DNA of 64,000 nt from Cellulomonas aerilata (GCF_007991755.1 NZ_BJYY01000018.1:62001-126000); one strand, 5' to 3'. Positions 1-8,145 are shown, counted from the first letter of the stretch. The notes: a model not told the origin generated them from the letters alone. A program made the numbers and translations.

Positions 1-377
1 ACGGCGACGAGTGGCAGCCCGGGCACATCGAGGAAGAGGCGACCGGTCAGGTAGGCGGTCAGCGCCATGACGGAGCCGACGGACAGGTCGACGTTGCGGG
101 TGATGACGACCACCGCCTGGCCCACCGCGAGGAGCAGCAGGATGGAGGGGTTGAGGAGGAAGTTCCGCCATCCGTCGCTGCTGAAGATGAAGCCACTGCT
201 GCGGGCAGTGGCGACCACCACCACAGCGACCAGCACGAGGAAGATGGACAGCTCGCGGGAGCGGACCACGGTGTTCAGGTGGCGGCGTCCTGCCGACAGT
301 CGGCTGGGCTCGACGAGCAGGGCTTGGGAGGTCGTCACCTCCGTGCCGTCGGTGTGATGCAGCGTGGGCTGGGTCAT
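1..377 (-). CDS. Sugar ABC transporter permease, N-terminal part (cut by window edge)
   Basis: Inner-membrane permease of a ribose/xylose/rhamnose-type (CUT2) importer. Only the first ~125 residues are in the window. They show a polar N-terminus, a first membrane segment (residues ~45-60, rich in Leu/Val/Ala), then a second hydrophobic stretch and the family-typical motif VVITRNVDLSVGS in the permease core. The ATG overlaps the stop of the upstream ATPase gene as ATGA (374-377), so the two are translationally coupled. The substrate cannot be read directly; the partner ATPase is of the RbsA/XylG/RhaT kind. The 3' end lies beyond position 1. Confidence 0.85.
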   Translation of the reverse strand, partial: MTQPTLHHTDGTEVTTSQALLVEPSRLSAGRRHLNTVVRSRELSIFLVLVAVVVVATARSSGFIFSSDGWRNFLLNPSILLLLAVGQAVVVITRNVDLSVGSVMALTAYLTGRLFLDVPGLPLVA

Positions 378-1915
378 CGGACTGCCTCTGTGCGGGTGGG
401 CGACGGCTGGTGGTGGGTCGCGGCGAGCATGACGGCCTCCGGGGTGGCGTCGTCGCGGTCGAGGTCCGCGGTGATCCGGCCCTCGGAGATGACGAGCACC
501 CGGTCGGCCATGCCCAGGACCTCGGGGAGCTCGGAGGAGATCATGAGGATCGCCAGGCCGCGTCCGGCGAGCTCGGACAGCAGGCGGTGCACTTCTGACT
601 TGGTGCCGACGTCGATTCCACGGGTGGGCTCGTCGATGATGAGCACCTTCGGGTCGGTCGCCAGCCACTTGGCGATGACGACCTTCTGCTGATTGCCGCC
701 GCTCATCGTGGCGGCTGTCATGTCCAGGGCGTTGGTCTTGACCTCCAGCCGCGACGCCCACGGGGCGGCGGCCCGGTTCTCGGTCCGGGCGGTCAGGAGC
801 CCGGTCCTCGCCAGGGCGGACCGGATCACGCCGCCGACATTGCGGGCGACCGAAGCGTCGATGACGAGCCCCTGCTTGCGGCGGTCCTCCGGGATCAAGG
901 CCATCCCGGCCCGGATGGCGGCGCGGGGTTTGCCCCCGGGCACCGCGGTCCCGTTCACGTGGACCGTGCCGGAGTGGTAACGGTCCACGCCGAACACCGC
1001 GCGGGCGACCTCGCTGCGCCCCGCGCCCACCAGACCCGCCAGGCCCACGATCTCTCCGGCCCGGACGGTGAACGACACGTCGTCGAAGACACCGACTGAC
1101 GTCAGGCCCTGCACCTCGAGAACCGGTGCCCCGATCGCAGCGGGGGTCTTGGGGAACAGCTCGGCGACGTCGCGCCCCACCATGGCCGCCACCATCTCGT
1201 CGACCGTCGTCTCGGCGGTGGCATGGGTCGAGATGTACTCGCCATCGCGCATGACGGTCACCGTGTCGCAGAGGGCGAACACCTCGTCGAAGCGGTGGGA
1301 GATGAAGACCAGCGCCCGTCCCTCGTCGCGCAGGCTGCGTGCGACGGCGAACAGCCGCTCCACCTCGATGCCGCTGAGCGCCGCCGTCGGTTCGTCCATG
1401 ATCAGCAGGCTCGCGTCGAGCGATATGGCCTTGGCGATCTCGATGATCTGCTGGTCGGCGATCGACAGCCCCTCCGCCGGCCGACGCGGGTCGATGTGGA
1501 CCCCGAGCCGGGCGAAGAGCCGCTCAGCCTCCGCGTACATCGCGGCCCGGTCGATCCGGCGACCGGCGCCGAGCGGCTGGCGGCCCATGAAGATGTTCTC
1601 GGTGACCGACAGGTCGGGGAAGAGCGTCGGCTCCTGGTAGATCACCGCCACGCCCTGGGCCTTGGACTCCGCCGTCGACCCGAAGTCGACCGACCGGCCC
1701 TGGAGCAGGAACTCGCCCGCGTCCCGGCGGTGGACTCCGGCGACGACCTTCACCAGGGTCGACTTGCCCGCGCCGTTCTCGCCGACCAGCGCGTGGATCG
1801 ACCTCGGATGCACGACGAGCGTCCCGGAGCGGAGCGCGACGACGGGTCCGAAGGCCTTGCGGACGTCGCGCAGCTCCAAGGTGGGTGGCACCGCGCCCTC
1901 GGGGTGCTCTGTCAT
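374..1915 (-). CDS. Sugar ABC transporter ATP-binding protein (RbsA/XylG-type, two NBDs)
   Basis: A 513-residue cytoplasmic ATPase that energises the permease encoded next to it. Two nucleotide-binding domains lie in tandem. The first has Walker A GENGAGKST, signature LSIADQQ and Walker B LLIMDEPTAALS. The second has the degenerate Walker A GLVGAGRSE normal for CUT2 ATPases, signature SGGNQQKVVIAKW and Walker B VLIIDEPTRGID. I chose the ATG at 1915 because GGGGAGAGG lies 2-3 bases upstream and this gives the usual length; an in-frame extension to 2005 adds 30 residues unlike the family and would run through the operator. It is the first gene seen of a minus-strand sugar operon, with a LacI-type operator just upstream. 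The sugar is not determinable; ribose, xylose or rhamnose are all possible. Confidence 0.9.
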   Translation of the reverse strand: MTEHPEGAVPPTLELRDVRKAFGPVVALRSGTLVVHPRSIHALVGENGAGKSTLVKVVAGVHRRDAGEFLLQGRSVDFGSTAESKAQGVAVIYQEPTLFPDLSVTENIFMGRQPLGAGRRIDRAAMYAEAERLFARLGVHIDPRRPAEGLSIADQQIIEIAKAISLDASLLIMDEPTAALSGIEVERLFAVARSLRDEGRALVFISHRFDEVFALCDTVTVMRDGEYISTHATAETTVDEMVAAMVGRDVAELFPKTPAAIGAPVLEVQGLTSVGVFDDVSFTVRAGEIVGLAGLVGAGRSEVARAVFGVDRYHSGTVHVNGTAVPGGKPRAAIRAGMALIPEDRRKQGLVIDASVARNVGGVIRSALARTGLLTARTENRAAAPWASRLEVKTNALDMTAATMSGGNQQKVVIAKWLATDPKVLIIDEPTRGIDVGTKSEVHRLLSELAGRGLAILMISSELPEVLGMADRVLVISEGRITADLDRDDATPEAVMLAATHHQPSPTRTEAVR

Positions 1916-1928
1916 GACCTCTCCCCAG

Positions 1929-1940
1929 TGAAAGGTTTCA
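1929..1940. promoter_or_regulatory. Putative LacI-family operator
   Basis: TGAAAGGTTTCA is a perfect inverted repeat (TGAAA, two central bases, TTTCA) lying 14 bases upstream of the ABC ATPase start. Its shape is that of operators bound by LacI/GalR-family repressors of sugar operons. The repressor gene itself is not in the window. Confidence 0.55.
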
Positions 1941-2128
1941 ATTGATGCCGAACGGTAGGTCCGACTCGCGCCGATCGTCAAGTGTGTGCAACGTGTCGCC
2001 TGCACGATCGTCTTCGGCGCGACGTCCCGTCGTCGCCCTCCTCCGCGCCCCCTCCCCGTCCTGGACGACCGTCCGTACGAGGCGATGCCGGCCGTCGCTC
2101 AGCCCAGGACATGGTCCGCGAGGCCGCA

Positions 2129-2470
2129 GGGTGAGCGACTCGGTCTCCGAGGAGATCGCCGGGCAGGCCCTCGCCGGGCGACGCGACGACGTGGTCCTGG
2201 CGACGAGGTCCTGCGTGCCCATGGGCGACGACCCCGAGCACCCGGGGCCGGTCACGTCGCTGGATCATCCGCCAGGTCGAGACCTCCCTCCGGCGGCTCG
2301 ACACCGACCGCGTCGACCTGTAACTGGTGCACCGCCACCCCCCGACACCGACGTCGTCGAGGCCCTCGGCGCGCTCGGCGACCTGGTCCACCAGGGCAGG
2401 ATCCGCTACCTCGGCTCCTCCTCCCCCACGCTGCTGTCCGCCCGCCCAGAACTCGGGCGCACCGGCGACA
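2129..2470 (+). pseudogene. Decayed aldo/keto reductase fragment
   Basis: Pieces of an aldo/keto reductase can be read only by switching frame: SEEIAGQALAGRRDDVVLAT and PMGDDPEHPG, then RRWIIRQVETSLRRLDTD in a second frame, then DTDVVEALGALGDLVHQGRI and RYLGSSS in a third. An in-frame TAA interrupts the usual DLYQVHRP motif (here VDL, stop, LVHRH). The N-terminal barrel strands and the C-terminus are missing. So it is a broken remnant with at least two frameshifts and a nonsense codon. Nothing recognisable lies in 1941-2128. Confidence 0.7.
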
Positions 2471-2482
2471 CCCGGAGCGCGC

Positions 2483-2731
2483 GTGATCCGGTGGCTGCCT
2501 GCCCGCGGCATCCTGGCCGGCACCCCGGAGATCGCCGCGCTCGCCGCCTTCTACGCCGCCACCTCTACCGACGCCAAGGCGGGACGCCTCTACGGCTCCC
2601 AGGGCCTCGGCCAGATGGGCGGCGCACCTGCCGAGCGGAGGCGCCACCCCCGCCTTCGCAGCGAGGACGAAGCCCGCCGCGTCCGGCAGGTGTCCGAGGG
2701 GCTGACCACGGCGCCCTTCCCGGTCGGCTGA
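2483..2731 (+). pseudogene. C-terminal fragment, possibly of a short-chain dehydrogenase
   Basis: An open stretch of ~82 codons ending in TGA contains AGTPEIAALAAFYAATSTDA, then GRLYGSQGLGQMGGAPAE and LRSEDEARRVRQVSEGLT. This resembles the C-terminal tail of one group of SDR oxidoreductases from memory; no Rossmann motif or catalytic YxxxK is present upstream. It directly follows the aldo/keto reductase relic in another frame, so this part of the chromosome has been losing genes. The family assignment is tentative. I see nothing in 2732-2947. Confidence 0.4.
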
Positions 2732-2947
2732 CGGTCGCGCGTCCCGGGGCCCGCACAGTGCGTCGTGGCGCGGGTCGATGTCGCCGGGGGCGCGGCTGGT
2801 GGAGTGGCCCGCTGGCCACTGCTCGCGTCGTGGAGGTCCGTCCCATGCCCGCGGTCGAAGCAGCCTCCGGGCGTCGACCCGCGCGCCGCGGACGTCCATG
2901 TTCGTCCAGGGCGTACTGAGCTGACCGTTAGGCTGACCGGACGTCGA

Positions 2948-2979
2948 GAGGCCCGCCCCGCCGGAGCGGTGCGGGCCTC
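2948..2979. terminator. Hairpin, possibly the ancestral terminator of tRNA-Pro
   Basis: GAGGCCCGC pairs with GCGGGCCTC around a 14-base loop. It sits just outside the outermost tRNA-Pro 3'-end copy, at the distance where the tRNA terminator would have been before any element integrated. There is no T-tract. Confidence 0.4.
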
Positions 2980-3003
2980 TGACCTGCGTGAACACTGTCG
3001 AAC

Positions 3004-3039
3004 TGACAGGATGTGAACCTGCGACCCCTCGACCTCCAG
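3004..3039 (+). repeat. Outer att core: degenerate tRNA-Pro 3'-end copy (copy 1 of 3)
   Basis: A 36-base match to the 3' part of the intact tRNA-Pro gene (T-arm through the anticodon 3' side), with 3 mismatches relative to the copy at 4796-4831. It is followed by the same element-left-end sequence found after the second copy (ATCGGCGCGGTCTC...). This marks the outer junction of the island. The preceding bases GACCTGCGTGA also resemble the end of the element integrase gene. Confidence 0.75.
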
Positions 3040-3143
3040 ATCGGCGCGGTCTCTCCCGTCCGTTCCCAGTCGTGTGCCGGGCGCGCCCCCACATGCTGCC
3101 CGCGCACGTAGCACGCATGCCGTCGGGGACCTTTTGGTGGACC
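3040..3143 (+). repeat. Left arm of the eroded element
   Basis: This stretch resembles 4832-4934, the left end of the intact element: ATCGGCGCGGTCTC, CCGTTC, AGTCGTG and then a pair of GGGGACC-like heptamers (3125 and 3137). The heptamers probably are integrase arm-binding sites, as in the intact element. Confidence 0.55.
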
Positions 3144-3470
3144 GATTCGACTGACAGCTGTCGTCGGGCTGCGCCACCACCCCTGCGTCGCGGGCTCCAG
3201 ACGTGGGCGACCTCACGCAGGCGCCATCCAGCGCACGCTTCCCACGTCGTCGCCACCGTGTCCTGCCCGGAGCGCGGGAGTTCGTTCCTCCGGCGGGATT
3301 CTGCTGGTCGGAGCCCGGCTCTGGCGAGGTCGGCAGGAAGCGGGCGTACCGTCCCGGAGCCTGGCACCGACGACGATCGTCAGGGCACCCTGGGTAGGAG
3401 GACCGGCGGTCGAGGCATGGTCGGCCATTGCATCTGTGTCCTCTCGGCCGAGACACCGGGGAGGACCAAG
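3144..3470. other. Gap upstream of the methyltransferase, nothing recognised
   Basis: No gene, RNA or clear promoter was recognised in these 327 bases. A weak similarity to the intact element's left end continues for a few dozen bases (GACAGCTGTCG against GGGAGCTGTGG). The Shine-Dalgarno of the next gene, GGGGAGGA, is at its right edge. Confidence 0.4.
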
Positions 3471-4568
3471 ATGACCGAGACCGATGGTGCCCAGGCAGCG
3501 AGTGGTACCGACGCGCTCGTCGAGCGGGTGGTCGGCGCCGTGATCGCCACTCTCGAGGTCGCCTCGATCCACCTGGGCTGCCGGCTCGGCTTCTATCGCG
3601 CCCTCGCCGACGAGGGAGACGCGACAGCGGGTGAGCTCGCAGTCCGCACCGGCACGGCCGAGCGCTACGTGCGCGAGTGGCTGGAGCAGCAGGCGGTCGC
3701 TGGGTTCTTGCGCGTGGACGACCAGGGAGCAGACCCGAGCGAGCGGCGCTATGGGCTTCCGGACGCCTACCGCGCGGTGTTCGTGGACGAGGAAGACCTC
3801 AACTACCTCACCCCGCTCGCCACGCTTGCCATCGGTGTGGCAAGACCGTTCGACGCCCTCTTGGCGGCTTACCGCAACGGCGGTGGCGTGCCTTACGAGG
3901 ACTACGGCGCCGATGTGCGCGAAGGGATCGAGGGGCTCAACCGACCCATGTTCGTCCATCAGCTCGCCGACTGGCTCGCCTCGGTCCCCGAGGTCGACGC
4001 CCGCCTGCGGGCCGAGCCCCCTGCCCGCGTCGCCGACCTCGCCTGCGGGTCAGGTCGGTCGAGCGTTGCCATCGCCCGCGCCTACCCCGACGTCATCGTC
4101 GACGCCATCGACATCGATGCCGCCTCGATCGAGACCGCTCACGCCAACGTCGCTGCCGCCGGACTGGCCGATCGCGTCCACCCGGCCGTCCACGACGCCG
4201 GCGCTCCCGACCTCAGCGGCCGATACGACCTGGTCACCATCTTCGAAGCCCTGCACGACATGAACCACCCCGTCGACGCGCTCCGTACGGCGCGGCACAT
4301 GCTGACCGGAGGAGGAAGCGTGCTCATCGCGGATGAGCGCGTCGCGGAGCGTTTCACCGCGCCCGGTGACGAGGTCGAGCGGTTCAACTATGGCTGGAGC
4401 GTGCTGCACTGCCTGGCGGTGGGCATGCTCGACGAGGACTCAGCCGGCACCGGGACCGTGATCCGCCCCGACACGATTCGCGCCTACGCCTCCGAGGCCG
4501 GCTTCAGCCGCGTCGACGTCCTCCCTATCGAGCACGACTTCTGGCGCTTCTACCGGCTCATCCCGTGA
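3471..4568 (+). CDS. SAM-dependent methyltransferase with N-terminal winged helix
   Basis: A 365-residue class I methyltransferase. The N-terminal ~115 residues look like the dimerising winged-helix domain of Rv2258c-like and O-methyltransferase-like proteins (GELAVRTGTAERYVREWLEQ). The catalytic domain follows, with motif I VADLACGSGRSS (~residue 190), acidic motif DAIDIDAASIE and DLVTIFEALHDM as motif III/IV. The ATG at 3471 is preceded by GGGGAGGA; longer in-frame starts run back into the att arm and are rejected. It is the only intact cargo gene of the eroded element and ends 10 bases before the integrase relic. The substrate is unknown; DNA methylation is unlikely, as no DPPY/NPPF-type motif is seen. 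Confidence 0.8.
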   Translation: MTETDGAQAASGTDALVERVVGAVIATLEVASIHLGCRLGFYRALADEGDATAGELAVRTGTAERYVREWLEQQAVAGFLRVDDQGADPSERRYGLPDAYRAVFVDEEDLNYLTPLATLAIGVARPFDALLAAYRNGGGVPYEDYGADVREGIEGLNRPMFVHQLADWLASVPEVDARLRAEPPARVADLACGSGRSSVAIARAYPDVIVDAIDIDAASIETAHANVAAAGLADRVHPAVHDAGAPDLSGRYDLVTIFEALHDMNHPVDALRTARHMLTGGGSVLIADERVAERFTAPGDEVERFNYGWSVLHCLAVGMLDEDSAGTGTVIRPDTIRAYASEAGFSRVDVLPIEHDFWRFYRLIP

Positions 4569-4578
4569 ACCCAGCGGC

Positions 4579-4770
4579 GTGCTGCGGCGAGTCGCCTGCC
4601 ACCAGGACCCCGCCGTGACGGCGCACTACCTGTGCCCGGAGCACGACGCCGTACGGGACGGCGGCGGGGGGTTCTCGGCCTGGTGCGGACTCTATGGAGA
4701 CCGAACGGCCCCCGCGGAGCCGGCGGCAACAGCGCCCGCCGGGCACGAGAACGGGCCCCGACCTGCGTGA
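4579..4770 (+). pseudogene. Integrase C-terminal relic
   Basis: The last 63 codons plus stop of a tyrosine integrase closely related to the one at 16019-17254. It retains HQDPAVTAHYL, including the catalytic Tyr, and the same C-terminal tail ending NGPRPA. There is no upstream catalytic Arg or HxxR box; the homology starts abruptly at a GTG codon (4579), right after the methyltransferase stop. It marks the right end of an older, related element whose middle was deleted. It cannot be functional. Confidence 0.85.
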
Positions 4771-4831
4771 GCAGATCGAGGCCCTGCGGTCGGGCTGACA
4801 GGATTTGAACCTGCGACCCCTTGACCCCCAG
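4751..4831 (+). repeat. 81-bp perfect direct repeat, left end of the AICE (att copy 2 of 3)
   Basis: Bases 4751-4831 are identical to 17235-17315. The repeat includes the end of the integrase reading frame, a 14-bp hairpin and 42 bases of the tRNA-Pro 3' end (4790-4831). Identity stops exactly where the tRNA continues at the other copy (CCCAG-TCAAG there, CCCAG-ATCGG here). This is the junction between the old element's right end and the AICE left end. Confidence 0.9.
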
Positions 4832-4934
4832 ATCGGCGCGGTCTCCCCCGCCCGTTCGGAGTCGTGCGCAAGTCTCGCCCGGAGATCCCGCCCCCGCGCA
4901 TGGCGAGCATGCCGTTGGGGACTTTTCGGGGACT
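4832..4934 (+). repeat. Left arm of the AICE with putative integrase arm sites
   Basis: The element end next to the att core. It ends with two direct heptamers, GGGGACT at 4917-4923 and 4928-4934, spaced 11 bases start to start. The same pair with the same spacing occurs in the integrase gene at the right end (17169-17186). Direct repeats on both sides of the core fit arm-type binding sites for a tyrosine integrase. Confidence 0.55.
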
Positions 4935-5225
4935 GATCCGGCTGGGAGCTGTGGCCAAGCTGAGCCACCGACCCGTAGCGGAGCACAAGAGCGCGACGGA
5001 GGTCCGGGCCAAGGGTGACCGGAGGTCATCGCGCAGCGACGCCGTAGGCGCCCTTGGGGCGGACCGGAGTCGTGCGGATGCTCGGCGAAGGGACGGCGGC
5101 GGAGGTGACCCGAGAAGTCCGAGCGCTCCGCCTGCCTTGCCTGTGCTCGCGATCCCGCTAGCAGTGAACGCTTAGCCGGGCCTGTGCCCGCATAGCGGCC
5201 GGCCTGAGCACTCACGAGCTCCGCC
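4935..5225. other. Element left end, no gene seen
   Basis: The 291 bases between the arm repeats and the nuclease stop codon show no convincing gene. Sequence such as CTGAGCCACCGACCCGTAGC suggests a further, unresolved remnant. The nuclease gene ends at 5226. Confidence 0.4.
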
Positions 5226-6917
5226 TTACTGAGTAGGCCGCGGGTCAGCCGTTGTATGTCTCAAGGTAGCGGGCATCTCATTCATCGGCTCCAACACGAC
5301 ATCGACATGATCGTCATGCAGAACTGGCGGTCCAGGTCGAACACGCGCGGCCGGGATGACCATCTGAACGTATCCCAGGGCGACCTCTGCATCTCCGACC
5401 TGGACCTTCAGGTCATTCACGACCATAGCTGTCATTGCGTCCATTTCGGGGGTCGCGCGCCCTGGGTGCAGATGAAGCGTGAAGGAGTCCCATGGCTTTG
5501 ATACGACTTCGCCGCGGAGAAGTTCTGCCACCTCCTCGAGGTCGCGCAATTCTTTCATGGTGACCACGGCTGGATCAGGGACCGTTAGTCGGGTCGTTGT
5601 GTGGGCTTGGATTTCGTCGACGACCTCCACTAGTCGCGCGAGCGTGACCCATGGGTTGCGCTCCACCTCCACGGTCGGGAACGCAGTGCCTTCTGGAGGT
5701 CCAAATAATGGAACGATACGGAACAAATTGGGCGAACAGAGTGCTTTGAGCACTCGGAATCCGGCGACCACGTCTTCTGGACGCCGTCCACTTGGGTCGG
5801 AAGCCTCGAAATGGCAAGTTGTGGTCTGAGTCTCCAGGTCGAAGCGTATCTCCATCGTGAAGGCGTCGCGTTCCTCTGCCAGCAACGTTCTAGCACCGAG
5901 TTTGGACGTACCCTCACTAAATTCGACCTGACGAACGCGACTCTCCGCGACCGTAGCGCCTTGCGGATCGAGCACCTGCAGACGGAACTCGACCAGCTCA
6001 CCCTTGCGCCTGGCGGGCGAGATCGTAAGCGACCCGGACTTCAGGGAGCCGCCGAGGCCGCCCGGCAAATCCATATCAACATCGACCGTGCCGTCGGGTG
6101 CGGTGAAGCCGACGCCGAACTTCGTGAAGTCGCGTAGCTTAGCCAGTAGTTCCGTGTCGCCGGCCGGGTCGATCCGCACCGACATGGGGACCGGCCGCTC
6201 AACAACGGACTCTGCGCAACGTGCGAAGACCCGCACGGTAACGGTGCGAGAACCGTCAGAAGTTTGAGCGGCGGCTACGAGCCATTCTTCCTCACGCGTC
6301 AGGTCCGTGTCGCCAAGGCTGATGGAATAGCGGTAGAACGGATCACTCCTGTTCAGCGCGTCATCAAGTGCAAGCAACCCGTCAATCGCCTCGGCGGGCT
6401 GAATCGGTCCGCCGCCAGTTAAGCGCTTCTCCAATCTGAGTATATCCGTCATGCTACTGAGCGCAGTCTCGAGTCGATCCCTCCCATCATGGAGGTAATA
6501 GTCCACGACGGTTGGATACTCCGCGGCTAGCGCATCGCAGAACGTTAACCCATCCCAGGCTTGACTGTATGAAGCGTCCGCACCTAGACCCCGGAACCAG
6601 AGGAGATTCTCCTTAGTCGGGTCGAGTGGCATCACGAGATGCCACTCGCGAACGTCGAGGGCCCTGACTAGCTCGGAGGCCGCCAAGCGCTCGTAGGAAT
6701 CGACGATTTGCGTCTTCTGTCCCGTCGTCAGGTTCGCGCTGAACCTCTTCACCTGGTACACCGCGTGGCCATGTTCCAGGGGAACCAGCACGTCGATGCC
6801 AGCGTCCCCGCGCGACGGGCGGATGCGCGTGGCCGTAGGAAACTTGCGACATAGAAGCATCGCGACGACGTGCTCGACGTCCTCGCCGCTCTGTCGGGTC
6901 CACTCGACTCTCGCCAC
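5226..6917 (-). CDS. Mrr-like restriction endonuclease-fold protein with large C-terminal domain
   Basis: A probable DNA-cutting protein. With the GTG start at 6917 (563 residues) the N-terminal domain shows the Mrr arrangement of PD-(D/E)XK nucleases: E15, then GDAGIDV with D42, then YQVKRF giving Q55-x-K57. Homologous N-termini usually begin close to EWTRQSGEDVE, hence this start; an in-frame extension to 7064 adds ~49 Pro/Ala/Arg-rich residues. Residues ~200-563 form a long region with many predicted beta strands that I do not recognise; a sensor role is only a guess. It has lower GC than the chromosome and is divergent from the DUF4062 gene. Function in phage or plasmid restriction is inferred from the domain and its mobile-element location. 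Confidence 0.7.
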   Translation of the reverse strand: MARVEWTRQSGEDVEHVVAMLLCRKFPTATRIRPSRGDAGIDVLVPLEHGHAVYQVKRFSANLTTGQKTQIVDSYERLAASELVRALDVREWHLVMPLDPTKENLLWFRGLGADASYSQAWDGLTFCDALAAEYPTVVDYYLHDGRDRLETALSSMTDILRLEKRLTGGGPIQPAEAIDGLLALDDALNRSDPFYRYSISLGDTDLTREEEWLVAAAQTSDGSRTVTVRVFARCAESVVERPVPMSVRIDPAGDTELLAKLRDFTKFGVGFTAPDGTVDVDMDLPGGLGGSLKSGSLTISPARRKGELVEFRLQVLDPQGATVAESRVRQVEFSEGTSKLGARTLLAEERDAFTMEIRFDLETQTTTCHFEASDPSGRRPEDVVAGFRVLKALCSPNLFRIVPLFGPPEGTAFPTVEVERNPWVTLARLVEVVDEIQAHTTTRLTVPDPAVVTMKELRDLEEVAELLRGEVVSKPWDSFTLHLHPGRATPEMDAMTAMVVNDLKVQVGDAEVALGYVQMVIPAARVRPGPPVLHDDHVDVVLEPMNEMPATLRHTTADPRPTQ

Positions 6918-7150
6918 CCCTGCAGTCTGCCCTGCACTCCCCCGCGGCCGAGGACGACGCGCCAGCGTCGCCCACAGGCCGCGCGCCGGCGAAGCCGGCG
7001 CCTTGATCTCTAGAGAGGCCGACCCGGCAGTTGATGTCGCGAGTGGCGCCGTCCCTTCGGCCACCTACGGGAGTCGCTGCGGACTGCATCGGCCTCCCGT
7101 CTGGGCTGCGCCGCCACGGCGGCGGTCCCGCGATCCCGGTAGCCAACCTC

Positions 7151-7156
7151 TACGGT
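7151..7156 (+). promoter_or_regulatory. Putative -10 of the DUF4062 gene (leaderless)
   Basis: TACGGT fits the actinobacterial TANNNT -10 and ends six bases before the ATG at 7163, so transcription would start at the start codon. No good -35 is visible and no Shine-Dalgarno precedes the ATG. Confidence 0.4.
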
Positions 7157-7162
7157 TTGTTC

Positions 7163-8038
7163 ATGACCTTCGATGCCCACGTCCTCAAGGTGCTCATTGC
7201 CTCCCCCGGTGACACCAAGGAGGAGAGAGAGGCGGTTGAGCGCGCACTGCACGGGTGGAACGCTGACCGCGCAGAGCGCGAGCAGGTCGTGCTGCTGCCG
7301 CGGCGCTGGGAAACCAGCGCCGTGCCGCGGCTCGGTGCGAGCGGGCAGGGGATCATCAACGAGCAACTGGTCGACGACGCAGATATCGTCTTGGCGCTAT
7401 TCGACAGTCGCTTAGGTATGGCGACAGAAGCTGCGGTATCAGGAACTGCAGAGGAGATTCAGCGCTCACATGCGGCCGGTAAGCCCGTGCACGTCTGGTT
7501 CTCAGAGGAGCCGATCCCAAGGGGTGCGGATCTTGACCAGGCGAAGGCTGTCGAGGACTTCAAGAAAACCCTGCTACCTCTCGGCCTTCTCGGCGCATAT
7601 GCGTCTCCCGACGACCTCGCATACAAGGTGCGACAAGCCATTGAGAGCGACCTCGATCGACTTGGCTTAGGCGCGGTGGTGCGGCGGGCGCCCGCAGAGA
7701 AGCACGCAGTGTTGCGGGCGCGGTACGAGTCTGATCGTGAGCCGAAGATGGACAATCGGGGCAGGGTTGCTTACAAAACGACCCGCGAGCGTCTCGTTGT
7801 TAAGAATAGCGGTAGCGCTCCAGCGATACGCGTGCGTGTGGAACTCAAGCCTCTAGGTGAAAACTCTAGACCGCCAGCACTCTTCGATCGAGAGCAGATC
7901 GCCCCGACGTTGATACCCGACAGCGAGTTCTCTTGGCCCCTGCTGATGAGCATGGGCACTGGTCGCGTGTTCGAGGTGAACATCACTTGGAGCGAGGGCG
8001 ACGTCGAATACTCCGAGTCGCAGCACGTTGCGGCTTGA
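7163..8038 (+). CDS. DUF4062-family protein with C-terminal beta-sandwich
   Basis: A 291-residue protein. Residues ~7-165 match the DUF4062 pattern: a first strand and loop KVLIASPGDTKEER, then RRWETSAVPRLG, INEQLVDDADIVLALFDSRL and SGTAEEIQRSHAAGKPVHVW. This is a Rossmann-like fold often compared with TIR domains and found in signalling and defence proteins. Residues ~205-291 look like an Ig-like beta-sandwich (VVKNSGSAPAIRVRVEL). The ATG at 7163 gives the family N-terminus directly; longer in-frame starts give unrelated residues. The gene is divergent from the Mrr-like nuclease (245 bp between starts) and is followed after 107 bp by a membrane protein. A nucleotide- or NAD-related activity is possible but unproven. 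Confidence 0.7.
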   Translation: MTFDAHVLKVLIASPGDTKEEREAVERALHGWNADRAEREQVVLLPRRWETSAVPRLGASGQGIINEQLVDDADIVLALFDSRLGMATEAAVSGTAEEIQRSHAAGKPVHVWFSEEPIPRGADLDQAKAVEDFKKTLLPLGLLGAYASPDDLAYKVRQAIESDLDRLGLGAVVRRAPAEKHAVLRARYESDREPKMDNRGRVAYKTTRERLVVKNSGSAPAIRVRVELKPLGENSRPPALFDREQIAPTLIPDSEFSWPLLMSMGTGRVFEVNITWSEGDVEYSESQHVAA

Positions 8039-8145
8039 GCGCGTCACAGGACGACCCAGGTATTGCCGTTTCGCTCTTCATCAAGCATGGGTCGGTCGTC
8101 GTCGGTGACTCGAAAACCTAATAGCAAGAATGAGAGGCGTGTGAA

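Larger units (their letters stand above)
3004..4831. mobile_element. Eroded integrative element with both att ends (CIME-like)
   Basis: This 1.8 kb segment is bounded by two direct copies of the tRNA-Pro 3' end (3004-3039 and 4796-4831). It keeps the left arm of the element family (3040 onward), one cargo gene (methyltransferase) and the last codons of an integrase (4579-4770), but no replication, transfer or excision genes. Such att-flanked remnants beside a functional relative are known as cis-mobilisable elements. Mobilisation by the neighbouring AICE integrase is inference, and the outer core has 3 mismatches that may have weakened it. Confidence 0.7.

Noticed and set aside
3213-3959. Minus-strand frame opposite the methyltransferase
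   Set aside because: Overlaps the well-supported methyltransferase and has no recognisable motif.
3471-4568. DNA methyltransferase of a restriction-modification system with the Mrr-like nuclease
   Set aside because: It has a winged-helix small-molecule methyltransferase layout, no DNA-methylase catalytic motif, and belongs to the other element.
4579-4770. Functional small gene
   Set aside because: It is the exact C-terminal end of an integrase without catalytic Arg/His boxes and with no upstream start signal.
6918-7064. 49-residue N-terminal extension of the Mrr-like nuclease
   Set aside because: Pro/Ala/Arg-rich, unlike the family, and lying in the divergent promoter region; kept only as an alternative.
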